The notes under the pieces are model-generated. The model saw only the letters and a program-made list of their open reading frames with translations. It made no database searches and had not been told where the DNA came from. The position numbers and the translations under genes are program-made. A DNA stretch of 64,000 bases, from assembly GCF_000471905.2 (NCBI RefSeq), contig NW_006497025.1:581079-645078 (forward strand). Reading direction: 5' to 3'. Positions 34,531 to 46,374 of this stretch are shown piece by piece; position 1 is the stretch's first letter, and each line of letters begins with the position of its first letter. The DNA is from Amborella trichopoda. Lineage: Eukaryota; Streptophyta; Magnoliopsida; Amborellales; Amborellaceae.

Positions 34531-37500
34531 GTATGATAGAAAGTTCCTCCTTATATGTCCCCTTTCATTTTCTTTGTGATTACTGTCTGATGGTATTTTT
34601 GTTAATAAGACAGGCTTCTTGATATTATCTCTGTTCACATTGCATGTCTCTGCATCTGATCAATGAGACAATTGTTGTTAAAAATTTGGCATATTTGGGC
34701 TTTTATATTTGCACATTAAGAATTTTTCTTACTGGTGATGAATCTTCCTCAGGATGAGATGCCCTCTTTATTTGTGTATCATGTTTAGGTTAATTAGAAT
34801 GGGTGACTCAATTATTGAAAAGTATGATTGTAGGTAAGTTTGATTAAGAGTTCTCATCGTATTTTTTCTTTACCCCTTTCAGGGTTTCTAAATTCTTGAT
34901 TTGCTTGTCAGGATGTAGTTGTATCATAGATAGCTACAGATCAGTGGATAATTCTTTGGGAACATGAAGAAATATGTCGATTTTTAAAGAATGAGTTAGC
35001 CTTACGTGCGTCTAAAATCTACACTGTCATGCCCATGTACTGTGACTTAACGTGTCAATTCTGGGGAATGCCCTTGTGCTAATTTTCATGATGAACAGCT
35101 CTATGAATCAGTGTCCCAATTCTTTTGGAAAGTGGATGTATTTTTCTCTTCTGAAAAGAACATTAGGACATTTTCGGTAGTAGATGATATGCTTTCCATC
35201 TATAAAAGAAAATAGTGTGATCTCCATCAATGAAAGAAACAATTGATATTTCCATGTTCTGGGGTATCTTTTTTTCTTTTTCTTTTCGTTTTTTCTTTTT
35301 GAGTTTTTTGAAAAATGGTGAACATTCTTTGTTTGCATCATTCAGCGCACTCTCTCAAGCCTGACCATAGTAAAATTGGAATATATGCCAGGTGCAGATG
35401 CCTAATAGATTTGGATTCGAGGAGCAATGGGTTTTAATTTTTAATTTTTAATTTTTTTTAATCCTTTCAAATGCAGAACTTTGCAAATAATTTTAAATCT
35501 ATTACTAATCATGATGGCTACTCTTAAGTTGCATGACTTTGATGTGATTTAAGTGATTTTCTTTTTATTTTATAAGAAATTTTTTTGACTTGAAACATCA
35601 GATGGATGGGAGTGGAGGTTGTTATGTTTCATGTGAAAGTTCTTGTCATCCCTGTACTCATATTCAGCTTTTCTTATTCCTTAATTTGGATGTGATGAAA
35701 TCACTGACCTTATTTAAGCAGTAACTTGACTTTCAGTCATTCTGGTGCAATTATTTAGACCCTTTTGAGAAATACTTTTGACCTCGAATATATGCTCATG
35801 GCAAGGGTCACTATCACATGAAATGCAAACTGCTCATCAGGAACAGAGATATCTTTATCTGGATTACTGGTTGTTTAATAGGTCGCCGCTCTTATTCAAT
35901 TTCATGGTGTACCATGTGCTTTTGGAAAGGTTTGGGTACTTATTTATGTTCATGTTCCCCATTGAAGGATTTACTTGACCTTTGCCCTCTAAGAAATATT
36001 CTAATAGGAGAAATGATCTTTCATGCATTTCTTTCTAAATAAATGTTTTTCGAACTACTTTTGCTCACACGACTTTGATATGATTTACTAGATTTGCTTT
36101 TTATTTTATGATAAAAATTTTCTTTTTTATGAAAGAGAAGTTTGTGGGGTGGGGTTGTGGGGGGGAGGGAGTTGGGGGTGTTGGAGGTTGTTGTATTTCA
36201 TGTGAAAGTTGTTGTCATCCCAATACTCAGTCTGCTTTTTTTGTTATTCCTTAACTTGAATAAGATGGGAACAGTGGCCTTGTTTGACCAATAACTAATT
36301 TGTTTGTCATTCTGCTTCATTCATTTTGACCTTTTTTAGTAAGTACCTTTTTGCTCTAATATGTGCATGGCAGGTCACACTCATGAAATCCAAACTGCTC
36401 TTCAGGATAGGGGACATCTTTTATCTGCATTACTAGGTTATTTAATTGGTTCCTGCCTTTATTCAGTTTCATGGTGTACAATGTGCTATCAGAATGTTTT
36501 ATATTCTTATGTATTTTCATATTCTCAATTGCTGGATTTACTGGATCTTAGCCCTCTAAGAAATGCCTCTGATGGAAGAAATGATCTCTCATGCATTTTC
36601 TGTGTGTTCAATATAACGGTTTCTCTTGATGGAATACTGGTTTTTTCATTTTATGGAAAACATATTTCCTAGTATTACCCTGTGCTTCTTCAATAACTGG
36701 AAAAATCACTTCAATCTAAATCACTTCAATCTCGGTTTAAAAGCACCACATTTCTTAATGCAGTCCCCTCATGCATGGCTATTTCAGCTTTCACGGTCTA
36801 GAGGCACACACACGTGCATGTACTAGCAGACCCTTTTTTTTGTTTAGACCTTACCAATGTGTTACATTTCCTCTTTCTGAGTTTGGCTGTTTTTCTTTTG
36901 CAAGCTTGCAATCAGGCAATGCATGTCGAGCAGGCTAGTTTGCTTACTGATTATATAAGACTACTATAAGTATTTGTCTTACCCATCTTTTCTACTGTTA
37001 TATTTTATTTTTCAAAACTTAAGTTTATCTCTTCACTTTGGAGGCTTTTCTTGCTGCAACCTTGAGGTGGTTAGTTGAACCAAGCTTCCCCTAATAAGAA
37101 AGGAAAACAACCCATGTTCTACCTTCTCAAGAATTTTGTCATCCATATGGTCTTTTGACAGCAGCAAGTGCTTCGTTTGATGGAGTCATCATGTGAGGGG
37201 AATGGTTATAAGAGACCTAATCCAACACAAAATGTGTGGGACCCCGATTGTCACTGTCTGTGGTAGATGATCTGTAACTCCTTAAATTTGGCATTACAGA
37301 ACCGTGTCCTATGTGTTTCGTGTGGGACTGGGTCTCACAGGATTATTGCCGAACATATTTATCTTTGTTCAAAGGAAAAACGATCTGACTCTCTCTTGTT
37401 TCCTTTCACTTGTATGCCATTCAAATCAAACCCAAGGAAAGAACAAAGAGAAGGAAAATCTAAATCTATTTCATGTCTTCATCATCTCTCATCATCTTTG

Positions 37501-38235
37501 CTATTTATTCCCTCTTTCCAAACGGTATAATAACTCATACTAAGGAACTAACTTGTCTCACTTTTGCAGGGGTGCAAGCCAGTGGAGCGCATGGACATAG
37601 TCGGTGGCTCGGCCTCCGCAAGCCCGTGCTCGTCCTACCACCCGAGCCCTGGCCCCTCCTACAATCCCTCTCCTGCTTCCTCCTCCTTCCCATCCCCTGC
37701 CTCCTCATACACCGATGGCTCCTCTCTCATCCCATGGCTCAAAAACCTTCCCTCCCCATCATCCCACAAGCTCCCCTCCCTATACATTCACGGCGGCTCC
37801 ATTAGTGCTCCTGTCACTCCTCCTCTGAGCTCCCCGACCTCTCGTGGGCCTCGGGTCAAAAGCGATTGGGACTTCACCAAAAATGGAGAAAACTCAGTTT
37901 CGTTCTTTCCCAATTCTACCCCTCCAAGCCCTGGCCGCCAGGTCGCAAGCGATTGGCTGTCGGGGATTAGGCTTCCTGCTGGTGGGCCCATGTCCCCGAC
38001 GTTCAGCTTGGTAAGCCCGGCAAGTAGCAATCCATTTGGGGGTTTGTGGGCCCCAGCAGGGAGCGGTACATGCTCACCTTGCAATGTGGAGAGCGGCGAT
38101 GTAAGGATGGTAGAGGCGTCGGATGAGTTTGCATTTGGGGTGGTGAAGCCATGGCAGGGAGAGAAGATTCATGATGAGTGCGGGTCTGATGACTTGGAGC
38201 TGACCCTTGGGAGCTCGAGGACCAGGTGTGACTGA
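34315..38235 (+). CDS. BEH4: BES1/BZR1 homolog (BEH4-like) transcription factor
   Basis: Brassinosteroid-signalling transcription factor of the plant-specific BES1/BZR1 family, 293 residues, from join(34315-34530, 37570-38235). Residues 1-90 are the basic DNA-binding region ([51 protein letters not shown]). Then come a Ser/Pro-rich stretch with many S/T-x-x-x-S/T GSK3-type sites (residues 85-165, including [16 protein letters not shown]), the PEST-like [16 protein letters not shown] (213-226), the BIN2-docking-like [12 protein letters not shown] (264-275) and the EAR repressor motif LELTL (281-285). In the family, BIN2 phosphorylation retains the protein in the cytoplasm through 14-3-3 proteins, and dephosphorylated protein acts in the nucleus at G-box or BRRE sites. 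[20 protein letters not shown] resembles Arabidopsis BEH4 and BEH3 most closely; assignment to one paralog is tentative. Length and the single phase-0 intron are normal for the family, and no defect was seen. Confidence 0.93.
34531..37569 (+). other. Intron of the BES1-like gene (3039 bp)
   Basis: GT at 34531 and TTTTGCAG ending at 37569, phase 0 between RK and GCKPVERMD. The intron contains a tandem duplication of about 535 bp (35532-36066 and 36067-36625) but no recognisable gene or transposon. Confidence 0.9.
35532..36625. repeat. Diverged tandem duplication inside the BES1-like intron
   Basis: Copy 1 starts CATGACTTTGATGTGATTTA, copy 2 (from about 36067) CACGACTTTGATATGATTTA. Both continue through GGAGGTTGTTRTRTTTCATG, TTTCATGGTGTAC.ATGTGCT and GCCCTCTAAGAAAT, ending with GAAATGATCTYTCATGCATTT. 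The copies differ by many substitutions and small indels, so the event is old. Confidence 0.85.
37570..38235 (+). CDS. BEH4: BES1-like gene, coding exon 2
   Basis: Starts GGGTGCAAGCCAGTGGAG (GCKPVE) after the acceptor at 37569 and runs 221 codons to TGA at 38233-38235. It encodes the Ser/Pro-rich regulatory part, the PEST-like segment, the docking segment and the EAR motif. It is more GC-rich than its surroundings. Confidence 0.93.
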   Translation, partial: GCKPVERMDIVGGSASASPCSSYHPSPGPSYNPSPASSSFPSPASSYTDGSSLIPWLKNLPSPSSHKLPSLYIHGGSISAPVTPPLSSPTSRGPRVKSDWDFTKNGENSVSFFPNSTPPSPGRQVASDWLSGIRLPAGGPMSPTFSLVSPASSNPFGGLWAPAGSGTCSPCNVESGDVRMVEASDEFAFGVVKPWQGEKIHDECGSDDLELTLGSSRTRCD

Positions 38236-38462
38236 CTGGTATCGCCCTCACTCTCTTTTCAATCTTGATCTATTTCCCATCACTTTTTCTTTTTTTGATG
38301 TTTTTCCTTTTATTTGGGGTCTCTTCAAGTGTATTTTCAGGGGTGTTTTGTTTGTCTCCTGCTGTGATGATTGAAATATGTTTGAGGGGATGATAATTAT
38401 TTAATAGTTGATATTGTGAATTTTTATGAAAATAGGGACCAGTACCATTACTAGTTATTATT

Positions 38463-38672
38463 ATTAGAGTAGTGATCCTATGAGATCCTCCCACACCCAT
38501 GTGAATAGGATTCCAAATGATCACCATCAAATTTGGCACATATCTCTAGAAAAGTCAAATCCCCCACCTATGTGATAATTTTTTTAGAGATCTGTGTCAA
38601 ATTGAATGGTGATCATTTGGAGTCCTACTCACATAGGTGTAGGAGGGTCTCATAATATCATTTCTCTAATTT
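38463..38672. mobile_element. 210-bp perfect-hairpin MITE just downstream of the BES1-like gene
   Basis: Arms of about 90 bp pair with few mismatches: left ATTAGAGTAGTGATCCTATG..GATCCTCCCACACCCATGTG..CCAAATGATCACCATCAAAT and the inverse right arm ATTAGAGAAATGATATTATG..GACCCTCCTACACCTATGTG..CCAAATGATCACCATTCAAT. It begins about 230 bp after the stop codon and may lie in the 3' UTR. The flanks are TTATTATTA-type simple sequence, which hides any target duplication. Confidence 0.8.
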
Positions 38673-38991
38673 TTATTATTATCATTATTTCATTTGAAAT
38701 ACTTGCTCCGTTGCAAAGCAAAGTTTTGAGGGAAGTGGCATGTGAGGTCTTGAGTGCATGAGATCATAGAAGCAAGGCACTCATAAAAAATCCATTGAAA
38801 AGGATTGTTCGGATATCGAAAAACCCTCAAATGGATCATCACATTCTCCAGATGAATAGATATGGGGAATAATTTCAAATTTTAAAACTGGTGCATCTTG
38901 TAATACATTAGCTAGACTATTTATTTGCAAGATCCAAGTGTTTGTAGATATATTCAATCTATACTGTTTTTTGAGTTTTATTTTCATAATT
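38673..38991. other. Intergenic, nothing recognised
   Basis: No supported feature in this short stretch. Confidence 0.4.
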
Positions 38992-39360
38992 GGGTGTGGT
39001 TTGTATGAGGCCCTAAACAATCAAAGTAAGGCGTACCTTTAAATAGTGTCAAAAGATGAGTTTTTTTGTAGCAAAAATCTTTGTGATGGTGTGAAAATTA
39101 ATTTTCATCTTGAAAATTTCAAGCCTTAAAAATTGTGTCGATTGAGGAGATGAATAAACACTTGAAAATATTAAAAATCAACGGCTCAAATGTATATTAC
39201 AAGATGCACTGTTTGAAATCTATGTTTTTTTTTTTGTCTATACCTCTCGAGGTTGAAATGATCTATTTGAGGGTTATTTGACATTGAAATTCCTAGTGAA
39301 CTTTTTGAGATGGGTCTTAATTTAATCGTTTAGAGCGTCAACCTTATATTAACTTTTTCC
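38992..39360. mobile_element. Foldback MITE, family II, copy at 39.0 kb
   Basis: Left GGGTGTGGTTTGTATGAGG..CCCTAAACAATCAAAGTAAG and right TTTAATCGTTTAGAGCGTC..TTATATTAACTTTTTCC are inverted repeats. The centre carries TTGAAAATATTAAAAATCAACGGCTC and TATTACAAGATGCACTG as in the copy at 44135. Confidence 0.7.
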
Positions 39361-40006
39361 TTCATAATTAGACCTAAAATATATTTTTAGATTATCGTTG
39401 AAATTTTGGATACCAAATATCTTATGGAGGCGTTTCTGGCTAAGGTGTTTTTTTTAATTTTTTTAAAGTCCAAGCACAAAGTAAAACGTGCTTTCGCTTA
39501 AATTCCTTAAAACTTCGATGGCTTCAATTTTTTATCATCGCTTTAAATTATTCACTGGTAAGTCTAGAAACTACCAACATTTAAAGAAAGGATTTTCTTT
39601 GTTATTTTGGCTTTGTACATTTACCATATGATACATCAAAACATTAAGGGGTAATGGCCAAATTAACAGTGGAGCGCGCTCAGAGGAGTTATTCTTGACA
39701 AAAGTTTGATTTGCTCCTCGTGCTATTTGGTTTGTTTTGCTCACTTTGATTGTGGTATGTGTACTCACTTAGCATATGCAAGATCTTCCTATTTCTAATC
39801 ACGATAAGTCACTTTTTGAAGGAACTACGCGCCTCCAACTGAGAAAAAACAAACAGGTTGCACAAAGGTTATCTAGGAATATTCGTCCAACACTTATGTT
39901 CAAATGTACAAAGAATGGTATGATACAGACCAAGCATTTGTCTTAGAAAGAAAGCCTGCAAAAGAAAGATGGCGGTCTCAAAATTTTGTAACCCTTATGT
40001 AAAGGA
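39361..40006. other. Intergenic, nothing recognised
   Basis: AT-rich sequence; no open frame or repeat boundary could be supported. Confidence 0.4.
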
Positions 40007-40292
40007 CCCGGTTTCTATGCGGCCAATCCCTCATGTGTAGAAATGTGTTTTGGAATGGATTTTTTTGACTTACTTTTAAAAGACATGTTATCTCTTATAT
40101 AGAGATCTTGAATATGATAAAATAAGTAAATTTTAAAACTAAAATAATAATTAAAGTAAAAAACATTTGGACCATTAGTTTCCATTGTTTTTAGATGGAA
40201 TACCTACTTGTATCCATCTTTAAAATGGATGCTGTACATTTTTTGGACCGCATATGTAGTCATGCAGTCCAGCCCGCATGAAACAATTTTCC
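40007..40292. mobile_element. Family IV TIR element, copy at 40.0 kb
   Basis: CCCGGTTTCTATGCGGCCAA at the left; CATTTGGACCATTAG, TTTCCATTGTTTTTAGATGG, CTTGTATCCATCTTTAAAAT internally; TTGGACCGCATATG and CAGCCCGCATGAAACAATTT at the right. Confidence 0.7.
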
Positions 40293-40325
40293 TTATGCAA
40301 AATTATTTGTAAATGGGAGGTGTTG

Positions 40326-43300
40326 GGTTGTGTTAGGTAGGCAACTAACGTAAAATTTTGTCAAAATCTATCATGAATCTTAAACCTATGTTTTCTGTCC
40401 ATACTAAGGCATTCCCCAGAAGTAACGCGTTGTACCTGAACTTGGGTATAGTGAGAAATGAGTAAGGATTAGCTAGGGTGTTCCCCAGAAGCGAGAGACC
40501 ACAACACCGTCCGATTGTGGTAAAAAATAAGCAATGGTTCCCACGACATTCTGGACGAGCACGGGTAAAGAAATTAGTACAAAAAAATAGGATTCGTCTA
40601 GTCACATTGAATATAGGAATTCTTACATTTAAGGGTATGGAGTTGATGGATACAATCAGATGAATGAAAGTAAACATAGCTTGTCTACCAAAAACTTAAT
40701 GGAAAGGAGAAAAAGCTAAAGAAATCGATGAATAAAAACTTTGGTATACATGAAAGGATAATAAAAGATAAAGTAGTTAATTTCAAGAGAATAGGTGATA
40801 GGCTCCTATTAATTAAACTTGTATTAGGGGAAGAGATAATTAACATAATTAATGCTTATGCACCACAAGTAGGATTAGAAAATAGAATTAAGAGACAATT
40901 CTGAGAGGACATTGATCGAGTAGCCCAAAACATACCAAATGGAGGGATGACCTTTTTAGGAGGGGATTTAAATGGTTTGTAGGGAGTGATAGCCGAGGAT
41001 ATGCAGGGGTACATGGGGGATATGGGTTTGGGGAAAGAAATGAGATGGGTGGGGCTATTCTAGATTTTTGCTATGACTTACGACTTAGCAATAACAAACA
41101 CTTACTTTAAAAAACAAGATGATCATTTAATAACCTATAAAAGCTTGATAGATTTTTTTTCTAATTCAGAAGGTAGACTACCGTCATGTAAAGGCTACAA
41201 GGTTATCCCAGGAGAGAGTTTGACTATTGAACATAGGTTCGTGGTTATCAACGCCTGCATAAAGATATGGAAGAAAAGGGGTGAACTTAATAGGTGTCCA
41301 AGAACTAGGTGGTGGAATTTAAAAAATGAGAAAATAGACTTATTTAAGGATAAATTAGTTAAAGAATGAAAATTAAACTCTGAACATGAAGTCAATGTTA
41401 TGTGGAATGAGTTGGTGATTTATTAAGAAAGTGGCAAAAAAGGTTTTAAGAGAATCTAGAAGAAAAAGAAATTCTGATAAGGAAACTTGGTGGTGGAGTG
41501 ATGAGGTTCAAAAGGCCATTAACGAAAAGAAATCATGTTATAAAACTTGGCAGCGTAATGGAACTAATCAAAACTTAGAATAATATAAAAATGCTAAAAA
41601 AAACATTAAACAAATAGTAATACTAAACATAATGCATATAATAATCTATACAGTAAATTGGGAACAAAAAAGGTGAAAACGATGTCTTCAAATTAACAAA
41701 AATGAGCGACAAAGTGTAGGGTTCTAAACCTTATTAAATGCATTAAGAGTAAGGATCAAAGGGTCTAGGTGAATGATGAAGATGTCAACGAAAGGGGAAG
41801 AGTTTATTTGAAAAAATTATTACATGACAAACACAATGGAAACATAGCGGTAGAAAGCACTGTTAACATAAATGAGGGCGGAGGTCATAGATACATTCAT
41901 AGGATAAGGATATCGGAAGTAAATGAAGCTTTGAAAATGATGAAGATGTGAAATACTTTAGGACCCGATAGTATCCCGATAGAGGTTTTGAAAGTGCATG
42001 GAAGAAATTGGCATTGACTAGCTAACCAAGCTATTTAACAAGGTGTTGAGAACAAAAAAACTGCCAGACGAATAGAAGAAAAGTATTGTGGTACCTACTT
42101 ACAAGAACAAAGTAAACATACATAATTGTGTGAATTATCGATTGATCAAATTTATAAGCCACACTATAAAGTTCTAGGAGAAAGTGATTGAGCAATGACT
42201 AAGGCATGAAATGAATGTATTAGAATACCGATTCGGTTTTATACCAGGGAGGTTAACAACTGATACTGTTTTTCCTACTTAAGCAACTGATTGAGAAGTT
42301 TAAGGCGAAGGAAAAAGACCTCCACATGATCGTTATTGATCTAGAGAAAGCTTACGATAAGTACCTTGATATTTGATTTGATGGGTGTTGGAAAAGAAAC
42401 GTATCTTCAGACACTACATCGACTTGGTGAGAGATATGTACGATGAAGCGTTAACTAGTATACGAACAACTAGTAAAGAGACAAATGTATTTTCAGTGAT
42501 AATATGTCTACATCAGGGGTCAGTATTGAGCTCATACCTCTTTGGCTTAGTTATAGACGACTTAACTAAGCACCTACAAGATGATGTATTGAGGTGCATG
42601 TTGTTCGCAGAAGACATAGTTTTTATTGATGAGTTTATGAGACTCAAAACAGTGTCAATACAAAGTTGGAACTTTGGAGGAATGCTATAGAATCTAAAAG
42701 TTTAAAAATTAACCAAACTAAGGCATAGTATATTGAATACAAGTATAGTAATAATATAAATAGAGACGATGAAGTAGTTAAGATTGATGGCCAAAAAATA
42801 TAAAAAAAAACGCACTGTCAATATATTAGGTCGATAATCAAGGAAAATTGAGAGATTGAAAAAGATGTTGCATATAGAATTAGAGCTGGGTGGGCGCAGT
42901 GGAGATGTACAACTAGAATTTTATCTGATTGCCACTAATGAAGTTGAAAGGCAAGTTCTATAGAACAACTGTAACTCTATGGGGTGGAATGTTAGGCGCC
43001 AAAAAACGATATACCCATAGAATAAGTGTAGTGGAGATGAAGATGTTGAAATAGATCAGTGGAAAAACAAGAAATGATATATTTGGAGTGAATACATTTG
43101 GGAAAATTTAGGTGCGACACCAATAAGCGATAGGATGAGAGAGAGTAGAATTAGGTGGGCTGGTCATGTATGACGTTGACCCAATACAATACCTATTAAG
43201 AGGTGCAAGTTAGTTCAAGTGAAAGGCTAAAAAATGTCAAAGGATAGGCTCAAAAGGACGTAGTCGGAAGTAATGAGAAAAGATATGAGACTTCTGGCCT

Positions 43301-43427
43301 TACTAAGGGTATGACCCTTAAAGAGCAGAATGGCAAACCAAGTTTCATATAGTCGACCCCAATTAGTTGGAAAAAAGGTTTGATGATGATGGTGGTGATG
43401 ATGATGATGATGATATATATATATATA
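40326..43427 (+). mobile_element. Near full-length, decayed RTE-clade LINE
   Basis: About 3.1 kb. A non-coding head at 40326-40500 (TTAGGTAGGCAACTAACG, ATTCCCCAGAAG) precedes an AP-type endonuclease at about 40595-41370 with LVTLNIGILTFKGMEL, NIINAYAPQVG, LGGDLNG and ITNTYFKKQDDHLITYKS. The reverse transcriptase follows (about 42010-42720) with NCVNYRLIKFISHTIKF, RFGFIPGR, CLHQGSVLSSYLFGLVIDDL and FAEDIVFIDE. In the last motif the usual FADD catalytic box reads FAED, so the second Asp position is altered. The C-terminal region (RIRWAGHV; SYSRPQLVGKK) ends near 43380, followed by a (GATGAT)n tail to about 43415. Many shifts and stops: it is inactive. A target duplication was not found. Confidence 0.85.
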
Positions 43428-43886
43428 GGAAGATACTACAAAACTCCTATAGGGGAAAATGAACAGTGATTTTGCCTACCCTCACTACCGTCCAAAGTTC
43501 ATCGCACCGTCACTATTACCCGATAGTGTTTCATTTCTAATTTTTTTTCTATAAATCAGAATGACATGAAATTTTGAGTGTGCATTTATCATAAATAGGT
43601 GAATCTATGAAAAATGTCAAAACAATATTTTACACGAAAATAATGACCAAAATACCCCCAAAAGGTTTCGAGGTTATTTTGATCATTATTTTTTCATAAA
43701 TTATTTTTTTTATTTTTTTATTAGGTGCGCCTCACTATGATGTGCACACTATCCAAATTTCAGGTCATTTCGATTTGTAAAAAAAAAAATGAAACACTAA
43801 ACATGTGATGAACTTTGGACGGTGATGATGGTAGGTGAAATCACTGTTCATTTTCGCCTATAGGCGTTGGGAAGAATTTTCTATAG
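43424..43886. mobile_element. Foldback MITE, family I, copy E
   Basis: Left TATAGGAAGATACTACAAAA..CTCCTATAGGGGAAAATGAA and inverse right TATAGAAAATTCTTCCCAAC..GCCTATAGGCGAAAATGAA give arms over 60 bp (also ACCGTCCAAAGTTCATC on both). Core: TGACCAAAATACCCCCAAAA then GGTTTCGAGGTTATTTTGAT. It starts directly at the tail of the LINE. Confidence 0.8.
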
Positions 43887-43891
43887 ATATA

Positions 43892-44131
43892 TATGAACAC
43901 CTATAGGCGAAATGCTACAGTGTTTTGCCACCATCACAGACTTCCTATGTTCGCGGCAGTTTATTGAACGGACATGCAATGAACGACACCGTCCGTTGCG
44001 GTTCCACATGAATTTTTTATCGCCAAAGACATGCTAGGTCTGTCGAAAATTGCATGCCGCCCGATTTTTTTGGACGATGTTGAGCCTATGGGCGAAAACA
44101 CTATTCATTTTCACCCATAGGTGTTGTATAG
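43892..44131. mobile_element. Short TIR element related by its ends to copy E
   Basis: Left ATGAACACCTATAGGCGAAA and inverse right ACAACACCTATGGGTGAAAA. The ends share CCTATAGGCGAAAA with family I copy E, but the middle (GAACGGACATGCAATGAACG, GTTGCGGTTCCAC) is unrelated and the core is absent. Confidence 0.6.
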
Positions 44132-44134
44132 ATG

Positions 44135-44470
44135 TTACGGTTTGTATAGAGCCGACGCTCTAAACAATTAAAGTAAAGCGTACCTTAAAATATTGTCAAG
44201 AAATGTAGTTTCAATACTGAAAATCTTTGTCATAACCTTAAAATATATTTTCATCGTTAATTATAAAATTTAAAGCTTAAAAAATAGTGTAAATCGAGCT
44301 GATTTTTGAAAACTTAAAATTGACGGTCCAAAAATGTGTTACAAGATGCACTAGTTCTAAAACTTGAAAACTACTTTTTTTTCATGTCCATTCATCTTGA
44401 TGTTGAGATGATCAATTTGAGGATATTTGGGCATCGAAACAACCTCTTCTAGTGAAATTAAAATGGTTCA
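44135..44470. mobile_element. Foldback MITE, family II, copy at 44.1 kb
   Basis: TACGGTTTGTATAGAGCCGA..CTCTAAACAATTAAAGTAAA at the left; ACTTAAAATTGACGGTCCAA and TGTTACAAGATGCACT centrally; TTGATGTTGAGATGATCAAT at the right. The right terminus is decayed. Confidence 0.65.
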
Positions 44471-44546
44471 CCAACTGTAAGTTCTATGCCACTGGATACC
44501 TAATAGTTACTAGTGGGATTATGTGAGTTGCACATATGAATAAAGG

Positions 44547-45026
44547 GAATGGATGCTGTCAACCCACTGACTGACTGCTATAGTATCAGTCAATGGCTTA
44601 GATTGAATCTGAGCCGATCTGACAGTCACATCCTTATTTTGTATTTGAATTTTCATTTTTTTTTTTTGATAAATCCAAATCACTTGAAACTTAGGTGTAT
44701 GTTCTACTCATCAAAGCGCACCTAATAAAAATATAAAAAAAATATTTCACAAAATATAAAATGACCAAACTACCTCCAAAATGTTTCGAGGGTATTTTTG
44801 TCAATTTATGTTTTTCGAATTATTATTTTTTAATATTTTTATTAGATTTTACTAATTTGTAAGAATAGACACTCAAAGTTTCTAAGTGATATGGAATTGT
44901 ATAAACAAAAAAAATGAAGATTCAAATACAAAATGAGATCGTGACCATTGGATTGGGTCCAGATTCAATCTGGGCTGTTGGCTGACACTGTAGCTATCAG
45001 CCCGTGGGCTAACAGGATTTTTTCCC
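44547..45026. mobile_element. Foldback MITE, family I, copy F
   Basis: Left GCTGTCAACCCACTGACTGA..TATAGTATCAGTCAATGGCT and inverse right CTGTTAGCCCACGGGCTGAT..TACAGTGTCAGCCAACAGCC, then AGATTGAATCTGAGCC against AGATTGAATCTGGACC and TTTTGTATTTGAAT on both. Core: TGACCAAACTACCTCCAAAA then TTTCGAGGGTATTTTTGTCA. Confidence 0.8.
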
Positions 45027-46374
45027 ATGAATAAATAAGTGATCATATAAATATGTAATATAGAGTATGTAGATATGCAATACGCATTCATATAAATAAT
45101 TTTGTAAATATGCAACGATATGCAATAAGCGATCACGTAAATAATAACATGATTTTACAATAAGAGAGTGCATAGATATGCAATGAGAACAAAGGAATGA
45201 CAAATAGTTTAAATAAGCAATAACTTTTACAAATAGTTGTTGTCCGATAGAACTTTTAAGAATGTTGGAACAAAGTAAAGGCAATAAATCAAATGTCAAT
45301 TTAGAATTAACCAAGAAAATCAAATATATTAAACAAAAAATTATCCAAAAAATAATCGTATAACAAAGAGAATTAGAAAAATTAAAAATGGAAAAAAATT
45401 TTAAGTAATTTTGATCTCAAACACATGAGTGTATAGAAATTCAAACAAGAAATTCAAAGCAAGACCTTACCTCTCTCTTCCTCTCTCTCCTCTAAACCCA
45501 ATCCTTCCCTCCCATCTCCGTTAAACCCAATATTGTAGCCAGTCATTTATTTCTTTTTATCAATAGATCTAGAAAAGCATGACTCGAATTAAAAATTTTA
45601 TGATCGTTGCAAAACTTCAAATATCATATCATTCTTTTTGTGTTCTTGTTTGAATCTTTTTGCCTTCCCATGCAGTATTAAGCCAATAGTCTAAATCCAA
45701 AAAACCTCTTTGAATGTCAAGCAATGAACATATATCAAGAAATAGTTTCTCCTAAATCATCTTCTTTTTTTTTTCTCCATTTGTCATCGTTTCAATATTG
45801 TAGATGCCCAATTTATCTCTCTTTATCCCAACAAACCTCACTGTCTTTCTGTCTTCAAAGATGTATTTGATAAATATGTGATATCTTTCCAAAGCCTAAG
45901 TGATAGATCAAAATGATGAGACAACAAAGATGATCAAAAGTGGACCACATAGAGAGTTAGATATCCAAATAAGGTTCACTTGGTATATGAAAGCTATTAC
46001 TAGGATTCAATTTTAATATGGATGTAATATATAAAGTAATTGATAGGTCTAAAATATGAAATTTCCATGCCAAAATCATGGTTAGTATTATTATTTTGAT
46101 TAAAGTAATAGGAAATTTTCATGTTACTTGTTTTATTAAAATATTATATAATGTACCGTATAAGATATGATAAACAAAGTATACTTTTTAATATTGTAAA
46201 GTATTGCTTAAAAGATTTTTGCGTGTATTTCTTACTTAATATAATAAGAAAATATTTTATCATAACATATTTGGAAATAAAATTAGTCGAATATTTTGAA
46301 TGTCTCTAGTTAAAATCATGGTTAGTATTTCCATTTTAAAGCAATAGCATATCTTTCTTCCGTAGCATCTTTTT
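45027..46374. other. Intergenic, AT-rich
   Basis: The word ATATGCAAT recurs between 45060 and 45185 with spacing of about 40-60 bp, a decayed short-period repeat. No gene was recognised. Confidence 0.4.

Noticed and set aside
37473-38251. Long alternative open frames on both strands over BES1-like exon 2
   Set aside because: Shadows of the GC- and Pro-rich true exon; the BEH frame matches the family throughout.
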